Source: Campylobacter sp. RM12651 (lineage in GTDB: Bacteria; Campylobacterota; Campylobacteria; Campylobacterales; Campylobacteraceae). Taken from it: a stretch of 64,000 bases of DNA. The notes beneath the pieces were generated by a model, which worked only from the letters and a program-made list of their open reading frames with translations, searched no databases and was not told the origin of the DNA. The DNA lies in the NCBI RefSeq assembly GCF_022369475.1, contig NZ_CP059600.1:434001-498000 (forward strand). The letters run 5' to 3'. A program made the translations under genes and the position numbers. Below are positions 1 to 8,600 of this stretch, piece after piece (position 1 is the first letter of the stretch; every line of letters starts with the position of its first letter).

Positions 1-1
1 T

Positions 2-205
2 TTTGCAGCTTGCAGCAAACAAACGCAAATAGTGTATGTAAAACAACGCCTAGCAAGTAATTTGTTAGAGTGTAAAAGTATAGATTACTCAAATTATAAA
101 ATGAGTAAAAATAGTGATTTAGCATTGTTTTTAATAGATTTAAACGATGGCTATTTAGATTGTAAATATAAGCTTGATTTAATTAGGAGAGAATATGGAA
201 ACTGA
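2..205 (+). CDS. Outer spanin-like lipoprotein, 3' part (5' end outside window)
   Basis: The frame starting at base 2 is open for 67 codons to TGA at 203-205, overlapping the next gene by 11 nt. The first visible residues read FAACSKQ, which fits the end of a lipoprotein signal (lipobox with Cys), followed by a short soluble stretch with further cysteines. Phage outer spanins of the Rz1 type are short lipoproteins of this kind encoded in lysis blocks, and the two following genes also look like lysis genes. The start codon and signal peptide lie outside the window, so the family call is inferred from lipobox, size and position. Confidence 0.55.
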   Translation, partial: FAACSKQTQIVYVKQRLASNLLECKSIDYSNYKMSKNSDLALFLIDLNDGYLDCKYKLDLIRREYGN

Positions 206-584
206 AGCGATAGGAATAGTAGTAAAAACCGCTAAAGCTTTTGAAGACTTAGGCATTATAGGAATTATGTTTGTTTGGATTGTATATCGTGAATATCAAC
301 ATTATAGATTTTCAAAATCAACTACAGATGAGCTGGTAAAATCATCAAATGCTTTATATAATTTAACAGATAAGATAAATCAAAAAATCATAGAAAGTAA
401 TGCAAATAACGCTAAAAATATAGAACTTTTAGGCAGTATTGATACAGAATTAAAACAAAACAATGAAGTAAATAAGCACTTGATAGAATATGTAAAAGAT
501 ACTTGCGTAGGTGTAAAAGTAAGACTTGATAAACTAGATGATAAATTAAATGAAATAGATAAAAAAATTATAGCACTAAAATGA
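195..584 (+). CDS. Small phage membrane protein with coiled coil (holin or inner-spanin candidate)
   Basis: A 129-residue protein with one hydrophobic segment at about residues 17-32 (core LGIIGIMFVWIVY) and then a long, charged, Asn-rich helical region with heptad-like spacing to the C-terminus (about 45-128). One N-terminal membrane anchor plus coiled coil is the layout of inner spanins and of some holin-like phage proteins. The ATG at 195 has GGAGAG just upstream and overlaps the end of the lipoprotein gene. The next gene is a DUF5675 protein, so a lysis role is likely but not proven. Its last codons (GCA CTA AAA TGA) are also the core of a phage promoter serving the next gene. Confidence 0.65.
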   Translation: METEAIGIVVKTAKAFEDLGIIGIMFVWIVYREYQHYRFSKSTTDELVKSSNALYNLTDKINQKIIESNANNAKNIELLGSIDTELKQNNEVNKHLIEYVKDTCVGVKVRLDKLDDKLNEIDKKIIALK

Positions 585-605
585 AATTTGCTCTTTTGCT
601 AGACT
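573..605 (+). promoter_or_regulatory. Phage-type promoter, copy A
   Basis: GCACTAAAATGA begins at 573 and a -10 like box TAGACT lies at 600-605, exactly 27 bp from the first G. The same pair with the same spacing occurs before three other element genes, with a one-base-shorter variant at 4214. Transcription would start near 612, just ahead of the DUF5675 gene at 623. The motif overlaps the stop codon of the preceding gene. Confidence 0.6.
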
Positions 606-622
606 AAAGCAAAGGAGCAAGA

Positions 623-1123
623 ATGATAAAAATTAAGCTACATAGATACAAGCTAAATTCACACGGAAGATTTGGTGCGTTTAGCTTGTATGATGATGAT
701 AAACTCATATATAAATGTAATAGTTTAGAAGAATTAATCGTAGGCACTAAAGCAGGTTGTGATATGGCAATTACAATTGGAGTGTATGAATGCGATTTGC
801 ATTATAGCCCAAGTAAGAAAAACGGAAGTAAGAAATATCCAAATAATTTATTAATTAGAGTAAGCAATGTAAATGTAGATAAAGATAGATATATCTTAAT
901 CCATATCGGAAATACGCTAAAAGATACGCTTGGCTGCATACTGCTTGGCGTGGTGGATAAGGATTATACAGGAGTATGGAACTCTACAAAGACTACAGGG
1001 GAGTTTTACGATAATCTTTATGATTTATGCAAAAAATATGAGTATGAGCTAAAACAAGAGCAAATGGTAGCAACGCTAGAAATTACTAGCGAACTTGAAG
1101 ATGAAATCGTATGTTTAAGTTAA
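623..1123 (+). CDS. DUF5675 family phage protein (probable lysis-block enzyme)
   Basis: A 166-residue protein whose core matches DUF5675: an N-terminal strand region (GAFSLYDDDKLIYKC), a middle block ending in SPSKKNG, then RYILIHIGN and TLGCILLG, the His and Cys that are the best conserved part of the family. DUF5675 proteins occur in phage lysis regions and are suspected peptidoglycan enzymes; the chemistry is not settled as far as I know. No membrane segment or signal peptide is seen. The start has AAAGGAG seven bases upstream. It has its own upstream promoter copy and is followed after 10 nt by the coiled-coil protein gene. Confidence 0.75.
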   Translation: MIKIKLHRYKLNSHGRFGAFSLYDDDKLIYKCNSLEELIVGTKAGCDMAITIGVYECDLHYSPSKKNGSKKYPNNLLIRVSNVNVDKDRYILIHIGNTLKDTLGCILLGVVDKDYTGVWNSTKTTGEFYDNLYDLCKKYEYELKQEQMVATLEITSELEDEIVCLS

Positions 1124-1133
1124 AGGAGATAAA

Positions 1134-2726
1134 ATGGGACAATATGTAGATAGTAATTTGCTAAATATGGCAAAGCCTGATAAAAATGAATGGCAAGCAG
1201 TTGGAGATGGCTTTAAAGAAATGTATAATAATTACATTAGAACTAGACTAAGCCAAAATGAAATAGATTTAAGTGACTTGAGATTAGGCTATGAAAGAGC
1301 TACTCAAGATGATAGGATTAGAGCGATTAAGCTAGGAACAGAGAACCTAGAAAATCAAGTGCAAAAAGGTGCAATTGATTTAGATATAGCTAGACAAACT
1401 AAAAATAATAAAATCGCACAAGAGCAAATAAAAACCGCAAACGATATGGAAACTCTAAAGCAAAATCAATTCGCTACAAAAACACAACCTGAAATATTTA
1501 AAATGCAAAAGGAAAATCACAAAGTAAACTTAAGCAATACCTATTCAATTATAAATGAGCGTAAGCAAAATATGTTTTTTAAAGACCAAGCCTACAAAGA
1601 ACAAGAAGAAGCTAAAAAAGTAATGAGTGATTTTAATGAGTTTTCACTCAAGTTTCCTAACTTAAAAGGAGATGATTTAAAGAATGGTTATGTAAAAAAC
1701 CTTGATGATGAGTATAATTATACACTCAATAATCCACTATTAAACGATAGTCAAAGAGTTAATAAATTAAGTGAAATTCATAGAAAGAAAATAAATTTTG
1801 CAAAATATTTGCCACAAACCGCACAAACAAATAGCATTATAACACAAGGGTTTAGTCCTTATAGTAAAGGTGGCAATGGTGCAAATGCAACAAGTGGAAT
1901 AGATACGAACGAAATATTTAACAACCTTAACAAAGAAAAACTATTAAAAGAAGAAATTAACAAAAATAATAAAGATATAACTAATATTAAAAATCAAATC
2001 AGTTCTATAAGAAATAATCATTTAATTAGCGATGAAGAAAAAGCAAAACAAATACAAGAATTAGATGGTGCAAAAAAAGACCTAGAAAATAAAAATAATA
2101 CCTTAATGAACTATCAAAATACAATATACAAATCAGATTTATCTGATATATATAAAATTCTTGAAACTAAAACAAGTAAAGAAATAGCAAAAGACGCTTT
2201 TACGAACTTAGAGAATTTAAAAGAAGTAAAAAACCTAATTAATAAAGCAGCTTATTTAAGTGATAAGGTAGGATGGTTTGGTATAAATAATAAGATTTAT
2301 AGCGTAGCTGCTAATATGGTTGGCTCTACTTTTGATATGAAAGAATTAGAATCCGTAATGACACAAATAAAAGCAAGATTAAGTGCAGAAAAAGGCAAAA
2401 CATTATCTAAAGAATATCAGAATTTAACTAAATTAGTTGATGACCCAACAACTTTTGCAAACAACTTAAACGCTTTTAGGCAAAGTCTTAGCTCACTTGA
2501 TGATTATATCATAGGACAAGCTTTAAATATAGGAGATAGTTATGGCAATGATGTTAAAAATCTAGTATCTAATGTCGGTGGTTTTAATAAAAAGGTTAGA
2601 GATGATTTCAATAGCGAAGATAATGAGATAAATTTGGTTTTAAAACAATATACCGAAACTACAAGCAGTAATAAAAATCCTACAAATCCTACGCTAGAAT
2701 TAGCTAAAAGAAGCCCATTTGCATAA
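1134..2726 (+). CDS. Large helical phage protein of unknown function (virion protein candidate)
   Basis: A 530-residue protein without signal peptide or membrane segment, rich in Lys, Asn and Gln. Residues about 35-170 and 255-325 are predicted long helices or coiled coils (runs of E/K/Q/N with few prolines). A Gly/Ser-rich linker (YSKGGNGANATSG) sits near residue 245. I recognise no domain. Start is ATG 1134 after AAAGGAG. The composition resembles internal virion or tail-fibre-associated proteins of podoviruses, and it sits directly after the lysis block, but this is inference. It converges on the minus-strand gene that ends only 3 nt after its stop. Confidence 0.7.
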   Translation: MGQYVDSNLLNMAKPDKNEWQAVGDGFKEMYNNYIRTRLSQNEIDLSDLRLGYERATQDDRIRAIKLGTENLENQVQKGAIDLDIARQTKNNKIAQEQIKTANDMETLKQNQFATKTQPEIFKMQKENHKVNLSNTYSIINERKQNMFFKDQAYKEQEEAKKVMSDFNEFSLKFPNLKGDDLKNGYVKNLDDEYNYTLNNPLLNDSQRVNKLSEIHRKKINFAKYLPQTAQTNSIITQGFSPYSKGGNGANATSGIDTNEIFNNLNKEKLLKEEINKNNKDITNIKNQISSIRNNHLISDEEKAKQIQELDGAKKDLENKNNTLMNYQNTIYKSDLSDIYKILETKTSKEIAKDAFTNLENLKEVKNLINKAAYLSDKVGWFGINNKIYSVAANMVGSTFDMKELESVMTQIKARLSAEKGKTLSKEYQNLTKLVDDPTTFANNLNAFRQSLSSLDDYIIGQALNIGDSYGNDVKNLVSNVGGFNKKVRDDFNSEDNEINLVLKQYTETTSSNKNPTNPTLELAKRSPFA

Positions 2727-2728
2727 AA

Positions 2729-3403
2729 CTAAGACAGGAAAAACTTTAATAATATAGGAGCCAAGCCTAATATTAAGGCTATTATTAAAGCTCTTTTCCA
2801 ATCCCATTGATTATAACTTAAATTGCTATCTTTTGTATGTTTATCTTCTATTAACTGCTCTTCTGAATTAGTTTTATTGTAAAGATTTTCATTCTTTTTC
2901 ATCATAGGAACTAGATTATTATAAATTCCACTATGTTGATGTAGACATAATTTACACTCTTCATCGTATTTTGTTCTACTTGTTTCATCACTAAGAATTG
3001 AATAAACTTTAAGATAAAGTTCACCTTTTTTATTAAGTGCTGTGCCATATTCGTTAATTAATTCTTCTTTTTTATCTTCATAAGCATTTATGATTTCATC
3101 TAAACTAGCTGCCCTACTAACACCTAAGATTTTATAATAATCTAGCATTATAGTTTCGGTATCTTGTTCTTTTTTACTATTAACATTCAAGCTATCATTT
3201 GAAGCTATGGATTTTTGTTTATCTTTTTCGCTAGATTCATCAGAAAAAAGAAAACCAATAAAACCAATAATTAAAAATAAAATTATAACAATTGCACCTA
3301 TGCCTATTAAAAAAGGGGCAATATGCACTAATAACCACATTGCACCAGAAGCAAATGCTAACATTACGCATAGTCCAATTAAACTGCCTATGAATTCAGC
3401 CAT
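2729..3403 (-). CDS. Membrane-anchored J-like domain protein, paralogue 1
   Basis: A 224-residue protein: two adjacent N-terminal hydrophobic segments (about 6-30 and 33-53), a cytoplasmic linker, a J-like domain at about 87-150 (YYKILGVSRAAS, AYEDKK, SDETSRTKYDEE), and a C-terminal hydrophobic helix (about 205-222). The J fold signature at both ends is clear, but the HPD tripeptide needed to stimulate DnaK is absent. The gene runs against its neighbours, with its own TATAAT-type box near 3449 on the minus strand and AAAGGA before ATG. The following gene is a paralogue. Opposite strand, own promoter and membrane location fit a prophage cargo gene, possibly one that blocks superinfection. Confidence 0.7.
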   Translation of the reverse strand: MAEFIGSLIGLCVMLAFASGAMWLLVHIAPFLIGIGAIVIILFLIIGFIGFLFSDESSEKDKQKSIASNDSLNVNSKKEQDTETIMLDYYKILGVSRAASLDEIINAYEDKKEELINEYGTALNKKGELYLKVYSILSDETSRTKYDEECKLCLHQHSGIYNNLVPMMKKNENLYNKTNSEEQLIEDKHTKDSNLSYNQWDWKRALIIALILGLAPILLKFFLS

Positions 3404-3461
3404 TAAAATCCTTTTTAAATATATTAAAAATTAAAAAAAACATAAATTATTATACAAGAAA

Positions 3462-4148
3462 TCACCTATAATCTACTTTCTTAGTAATTTCACTAATTCT
3501 TTTTGGTCTACCTAAGTATTTTGGCTTGTTTAACTTCTCGTATTCATAATCATTTGTCGTTTTATATAAATCTTCATTTTTCTTAAACATAGGGACTAAT
3601 TTTGAATATACCTTGCTATGCCGATGTAAAAACTGCTTATACTCTTCATCGTATTTTGCTCTACTTGTTTCATCACTAAGAGTTGCGTAGGCTTTAAACA
3701 ATCTTTTGCCTTTTTTGTTAGTAGCTGTGCCATAATCTTCAATCAAGAGAGCTTTTTTATTTTCATAAGCATTTACAATCTCATCTAGGTTGGCATTATA
3801 ATCAATACCCAATATTTCATAGTGATTATCCATTGTATTGGTTTGCAAATCTTCTTCATTGCGTTTATTATTTTCTTCTAATAGCTTTCCTAAATCGCAA
3901 TTTTTATTATCACCTACCATATCTTCTGTTATATCGCTCAATATCTCTTTACATATCGCAATGGTTTTTTCTTTTTCTCTTTTATCTGAAAATAAAAAAT
4001 TTAAAAACCAACGCAACACAGCAAATCCAATAATAACCCCACCGATAGCAGTTAAAATTGGTATAGCAATTTTCATTAAACCTGAAGCAAGAGCAGCTAT
4101 TGCCAATACAAATCCAATTCCAACAAGCCCTATTATAAAATCTGCCAA
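3462..4148 (-). CDS. Membrane-anchored J-like domain protein, paralogue 2
   Basis: A paralogue of the neighbouring gene: hydrophobic N-terminus with two membrane segments, linker, then a J-like domain (HYEILGIDYNAN, AYENKK, SDETSRAKYDEEYK) again lacking HPD, and a basic C-terminus without the last membrane helix of paralogue 1. I place the start at TTG 4146-4148, six bases after AAGGA, because the translation then begins ADFIIG and lines up with the ATG start MAEFIG of paralogue 1. An in-frame GTG at 4166 would put the ribosome site inside the gene. Product 228 residues. Function unknown. Confidence 0.7.
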   Translation of the reverse strand: MADFIIGLVGIGFVLAIAALASGLMKIAIPILTAIGGVIIGFAVLRWFLNFLFSDKREKEKTIAICKEILSDITEDMVGDNKNCDLGKLLEENNKRNEEDLQTNTMDNHYEILGIDYNANLDEIVNAYENKKALLIEDYGTATNKKGKRLFKAYATLSDETSRAKYDEEYKQFLHRHSKVYSKLVPMFKKNEDLYKTTNDYEYEKLNKPKYLGRPKRISEITKKVDYR

Positions 4149-4213
4149 AAAAATCCTTTTTAACACATTATAAATAAAATAAACTAAAAAATATTTTAAT
4201 ATTTATATTTATA

Positions 4214-4245
4214 GCATAAAACGACTTTTAACTTTTAGTTATATT
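4214..4245 (+). promoter_or_regulatory. Phage-type promoter, variant copy B
   Basis: GCATAAAACGA at 4214 is followed after 26 bp by TATATT at 4240-4245. It matches the other copies apart from loss of one base in the CACT part, which also accounts for the one-base-shorter spacing. It would drive a transcript towards the 20-codon frame at 4269 and the hairpin region after it. Confidence 0.5.
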
Positions 4246-4268
4246 AAATATAAGAAAGGACAGAATAA

Positions 4269-4331
4269 ATGAAAAAACATAAAAAAAACAATTTTAATTA
4301 TAGATTATTCTTATTGTTATACTATTTATAA
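4269..4331 (+). CDS. Possible 20-residue basic/hydrophobic peptide
   Basis: An ATG at 4269 opens a 20-codon frame ending TAA at 4329-4331. GAAAGGA lies about 8 bases upstream, and the whole unit follows promoter copy B. The peptide starts with Lys/His/Asn residues and ends in a Leu/Tyr-rich hydrophobic run (LFLLLYYL), a layout seen in small type I toxin peptides. A 12-bp perfect inverted repeat begins at the stop codon. Evidence is the ribosome site, the promoter and the composition only; it may be a leader or chance. Confidence 0.3.
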   Translation: MKKHKKNNFNYRLFLLLYYL

Positions 4332-4364
4332 ACCCTAGCAAAACACGGCTAATTTGCTAGGGTT
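4331..4364 (+). other. 12-bp perfect stem-loop with loop complementary to downstream sequence
   Basis: AACCCTAGCAAA (4331-4342) pairs with TTTGCTAGGGTT (4353-4364). The 10-base loop contains CACGGCT, which is complementary to AGCCGTG about 28 bp downstream (around 4391-4397), so an RNA from promoter B could form a pseudoknot-like fold. There is no T-run after the stem, so it is not a typical terminator. Confidence 0.45.
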
Positions 4365-4415
4365 AGGTGAATTGCTTTAAGCTTAGGCTAAGCCGTGCTT
4401 CACTATAATTTGATT

Positions 4416-4504
4416 AGAGAATTAAAAAAGTGTTTTACTTAGAACTTTTTTAAGGTTCTAAGTAAAGCTATGATTAAAACGATTAAAATAATTGTTTCTC
4501 CCAT
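4416..4504 (+). ncRNA. Candidate antisense RNA to the small hydrophobic peptide gene
   Basis: A clean TATAAT at 4404-4409 on the plus strand predicts a start near 4416. The RNA would run antisense through the whole peptide gene on the minus strand and includes a 12-bp stem-loop at 4434-4466. The 3' end is not visible and 4504 is only the end of the antisense overlap. The degenerate second copy at 17.35 kb keeps an antisense TATAAT at the same distance from its hairpin (25 versus 24 bases), which supports a conserved RNA. Confidence 0.45.
4439..4504 (-). CDS. Small hydrophobic peptide, type I toxin candidate
   Basis: A 21-residue peptide: MGET, a hydrophobic run (IILIVLIIALL), and a basic tail ending RTLKKF. 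The ATG (4502-4504) has AAAGGTGG four bases upstream, one of the stronger ribosome sites in this region. A minus-strand TATAAT at 4552-4557 gives a leader of about 40 bases. The 3' end of the gene is itself a stem-loop (4434-4466) followed by a T-run on the minus strand (about 4424-4429), a likely terminator. One short membrane helix, strong ribosome site and an antisense promoter are the hallmarks of type I toxin genes. A related sequence lies at 17,330-17,392. Confidence 0.55.
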   Translation of the reverse strand: MGETIILIVLIIALLRTLKKF

Positions 4505-4551
4505 ATTACCACCTTTCCACCCTAACAAGCCTAAGGCAAAAAGCAAATCAT

Positions 4552-4557
4552 ATTATA
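4552..4557 (-). promoter_or_regulatory. -10 box of the small peptide gene
   Basis: On the minus strand the sequence reads TATAAT here, in an AT-rich context, and predicts a start near 4545, about 40 bases before the peptide ATG at 4504. No clear -35 box is needed in Campylobacter sigma-70 promoters. Confidence 0.45.
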
Positions 4558-4630
4558 AATTAATTTTTATTAAAAACATTTTAAATAATATTTTTATGGT
4601 ATTTTCCGTTTTGGAAATAACCACTTTACG

Positions 4631-4663
4631 GCACTAAAACGACTTTTAGCTTTACGCTATCTT
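4631..4663 (+). promoter_or_regulatory. Phage-type promoter, copy C
   Basis: GCACTAAAACGA begins at 4631 and TATCTT lies at 4658-4663, 27 bp from the first G as in copies A, D and E. It sits just before the cytosine methyltransferase gene (ATG 4685, AAGGA upstream). Confidence 0.6.
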
Positions 4664-4684
4664 GAAAATAAAAAGGATAGACAA

Positions 4685-5629
4685 ATGCTAAAAGTTGCGG
4701 GATTTTTTGCAGGTAGTGGTGGGATTGAACTTGGATTTAGCCAAGCTGGATTTAATATAATTTATGCAAATGAGATAAATCCACTAGCAGCTAAAATATA
4801 CGAAGCAAACTTCAAACACAAAGTAGATATTAAAGATATAAAAGATGTAGATAATGTGCCTAATTGTGATGTAATAGTGGGTGGTTTTCCTTGTCAAAGC
4901 TTTAGCCTTGCTGGTCTTAAGCTTGGATTTAATGACAAAGTTAATGGTAATTGCTTTTTTGAACTTGCAAGAATGATAAAGCTTAAAAATCCAAAAGCCT
5001 TTATGCTTGAAAATGTAAAAGGACTTGTAAATCACGATAAGGGTAAAACGCTAAATATTATTAAAAATACTCTTAAGGATTTAGGATATTACTTACATAT
5101 AAATATTTATAATGCAAAGGAATATGCAAATATCCCGCAAAATCGTGAGAGAATATTTATAATCGGATTTAAAGATAAAAGAGCTTATGAAAGATACAAA
5201 CCTTTAAAAAAAGTGCCTTTAACTAAAAGCATTAAAGATTTCGTAGATTTTAATGCTTTATTAGATGAGAAATATTATATAAAAGAGAGTTTTACTAGAT
5301 ATGAATTAGTAAAAGATATAGAAAAATATAAAATATATACTATTGCATTCAAACAAGCTAGAACAAATAAAGATAATGTATGTCCTTGCTTACTTGCAAG
5401 TATGGGCAAGGGTGGTGGTAGAACACCTTTTATAAAAACAAGTGATGATAGGATTAGAGTATTAACTCCTAAAGAATGCTTTAAACTGCAAGGCTATCCT
5501 GATAATTTTATTTATCCAAAGGATATATCTAAAACACAACTTTACATAGCAGCAGGTAATAGTGTCGTAGTGCCACTCATAAAAGAAATCGCATTAAGTA
5601 TCAAAGAAGCTTTAAAGTATAATTTATAG
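4685..5629 (+). CDS. DNA cytosine-C5 methyltransferase (Dcm type), orphan
   Basis: A 314-residue enzyme that transfers a methyl group from S-adenosylmethionine to C5 of cytosine in DNA. The motifs are in order: FAGSGGIELG near the start (motif I), GGFPCQSFS with the catalytic Cys at residue 70 (motif IV), ENVKGL (VI), PQNRERIFIIG (VIII), a short target-recognition region at about 190-250, and YIAAGNSVVVP (X). All key residues are present, so it should be active. No restriction enzyme gene is adjacent, so a role in protecting phage DNA from host restriction is likely. It has promoter copy C upstream, and its stop TAG overlaps the first base of promoter copy D. Confidence 0.92.
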   Translation: MLKVAGFFAGSGGIELGFSQAGFNIIYANEINPLAAKIYEANFKHKVDIKDIKDVDNVPNCDVIVGGFPCQSFSLAGLKLGFNDKVNGNCFFELARMIKLKNPKAFMLENVKGLVNHDKGKTLNIIKNTLKDLGYYLHINIYNAKEYANIPQNRERIFIIGFKDKRAYERYKPLKKVPLTKSIKDFVDFNALLDEKYYIKESFTRYELVKDIEKYKIYTIAFKQARTNKDNVCPCLLASMGKGGGRTPFIKTSDDRIRVLTPKECFKLQGYPDNFIYPKDISKTQLYIAAGNSVVVPLIKEIALSIKEALKYNL

Positions 5630-5661
5630 CACTAAAATGAGATTTTACAAAACGCTAAACT
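5629..5661 (+). promoter_or_regulatory. Phage-type promoter, copy D
   Basis: GCACTAAAATGA begins at 5629, overlapping the methyltransferase stop codon. TAAACT lies at 5656-5661, exactly 27 bp downstream. It serves the giant polyvalent protein gene that starts at 5690. Confidence 0.6.
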
Positions 5662-5689
5662 CTTTTTAATTTAATTAAAAGGAGTTTTG

Positions 5690-8600
5690 ATGACTTATGA
5701 AGAATTTCAAAAATTATATAATGAAGATAAAGAGTTTAAAAGTTTAATAGATGAAAAAGCAAAAGCAAAAAGTAAAGCGATTGACAATATTGCTACAAAA
5801 CAAGTAGAGAGCATAATCGCTGATATAAATACAAGCGATAATGAGTTTTTACAAACACCTAATCAAACGCCTACGCAAACACCTACACAAGAGCCAACAC
5901 AAACGCCTACGCAAACGCCTATGCAACAAGTAGGACAAGCATTTAATGATAAAACTAAGATATCTAATAATATAAATGAAATGAAAACTTTAAATGAGAT
6001 AGCAAAAGATAATAAAAGTGATATTACAGGTTATATTAATGATATAACTAAAAAAGAAAGAGAAGAATTTGATTTTTATACTAATGAGATTAAGCAAAAT
6101 ACTAAAATAAAAAGCGATAGTTTCATAAATAAATTAGTTAAAAATTATAGACAATTTAACAAAGGAGAAGATGTTGTTACATATGCAAATAATGTAGTAA
6201 AACAAATAAATGATTTTACAAATCAAGGTATGCAAGATTTAGAAGATGATGGCTTATTTGCTCATTATAAAATAGATAAAAATGATTTTAATTCAGAAGC
6301 TTATTTTAATTACATTGAAAATCAAGCCCTAAAACAAGAAAAAATCAAGCCCCTTGATAATTTTATATTAGATAGAATGTTAGCGTTAAATGAAGTCAAT
6401 AATAAGTTTAATGATATAGCAGCAAAGGCTAATCATTTATATACTGATTATTCAGATATTATAAAAGCAGCAATAGGAGATAATAATGATAAAGCTGAAT
6501 TGTTAGACAAGACTGCTGTAGTAAAAGCTCAAGTTAATTCATATTTTAACAAAAACTATAATAGCCAAATTACTCAAGATGGTAAAAATTATTATGCGAT
6601 TGATAATATTACAGGTAAAAAGATATTTCTTGGAGATAGCAATAGTATATGGTCTGATTTAAAAGCTGCACCATTTGAAACAACTCTAACTGCTGCAGGT
6701 GCCTTAGGTGGCGGAATTATTGCTAAAAATACTTTAGGAGCAAGACTTGGAGCAACTTTAGCTACAGAATTAGCAGGTTCAATCACAGCGGCTGCTTTAG
6801 CTGCTAGTGGTGGTTCTATAGTTGATTATTATAAAAATGTCAACGAATTAGGTGTAGATGGCAATTGGGATGAAGCATTAAAAAAAGCAAAAGAAGCAGC
6901 CGCTTTTTCTGCGGTTGCTGATATAGGTGCTTTAGGAGTATTAAATACACCAAAACTAATTTCAAAAGGTTTTAATATGACCATAGGTAAAATAATACCT
7001 ACTAATGCAAAAAAACGAGCGAGTAAATTTATAGGTGGTCAAGGTATTGGAGCAGCAGAAAATTACACTAAAGGTTTGCAAATAGAAGATGATGTATATG
7101 AAGTATTACTTAATGCAAATGAAAAATATAAATTTGCTGATTTAAGTGAAATAAAACATAATCACGAAGTAAGAGAAAAATTTGCAGATAAAGTAGTAGG
7201 AGTAATAGCTAATCGTTTCGCTCAAGAAGAGATTACAAAATCACAAAAAGAAATGCTATTAAAGGCATTAGTTAGCGAACAAGGTGCAGATAACTTAATA
7301 GAAGCAGTGCAGAAAAACATAAGCTACGCACCACTTTTAGAAAAAAACATAATAGGAATTCATACAAGAGCTTTTCATAATTTTATGGGACAAATAAAAG
7401 ATAATGTAAGTGAAGAAGAAATAAGCAAAATCATATTTAAAAATATTGATGAGATTAAAAATAACTATGCAAATATCTATGAAAAAATAAAGAAAATTGA
7501 CAAAAATGAAAATCATAAAGTAGATATTAAAGAATTTTCAAAGCTATTAAATAATTTTTTAGAAAGCGATACAAATATCGCACATTTAACAAGTAGACAA
7601 AAAAGAGAAAAGTTTTTTAGGGGATTTGAAAATATCGTTTTTGATGATAAGCATAATCTAAAAAGCTTTAATGCTAATGAACTAATAGAAATTAGAAAAG
7701 AGCTTTATAGTTATTACTATTCAAATACAAATAAAGGTGCTTTAAAGAAAGATTATAAAGCTTTAAAAGATATTTTAGATAGTAAAATATATGATTATTT
7801 AGAAAAGCTTGAAAAGAACGGACATAAAGAATTAGCAAAAGAATTTAGAGCCGTAAATGATGATTATCACTTCTATAAATCAGTTTTATTAGATGATACG
7901 ATAGGCTTACAAGAAACTTTAGATAAAAGATTGTTAGATAATAACGCCTTTTTAAATGCTTATGAAAAATTATTAAAAGATGATATTAGAAATGAAACAG
8001 GCGAAAATTATTTCCATAGGTTTATATCAAAACTAAGCGATAGTGAAAGGGCAAAAATAGAGTTTTCTATAATAGAAAGAAATATTAATAAGAAAATCCA
8101 TACACAAAGATTAAGCGAAATTGTAAGTTATGATTATGGTAAAATCGCAGATGGCTTAAAAGGATATAACTTTTTATCGCAAACTAGCAAAGATATGGTG
8201 GAGTTAATTGATACATATTCTAAGTTTTTTGCAAATGATATAAAAATTTTAAAAGCTATTGGTAAAGATGCTACCGAGCAATTATCACAAGGTATTAGCC
8301 AAAATGTAATAACAAGATTTTTTACAATGCTTTCAAATCTTTTTATGCAGAGCTTAAAAAAATATATGTTTTGGACTGATAGTGGTAAAAAAGCGTCGTT
8401 TCAATATCATATCCTGCAAGGCATTAAACAATCTAAAAATATAAATGATTTTAACGACTACCTAAAAATGAGCTATAACTTGGCAAAAGATAGCAAATTA
8501 GCCTATGCAAGTATTTTAAAAGAGATGGTAGATGATACTCAAAAAATGGTGGATATCAAAGATGAAATCATAAAAGAGAGCGAAAAAGGAACACCAAGAA

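Noticed and set aside
3207-4173. Plus-strand frames opposite the two J-like genes
   Set aside because: They are antisense to paralogous genes that share start context and domain order. They show no ribosome sites.
4470-4636. Plus-strand frame starting at ATG 4470, antisense to the peptide gene
   Set aside because: No ribosome site (the preceding bases are in a stable stem), and it runs through promoter copy C.
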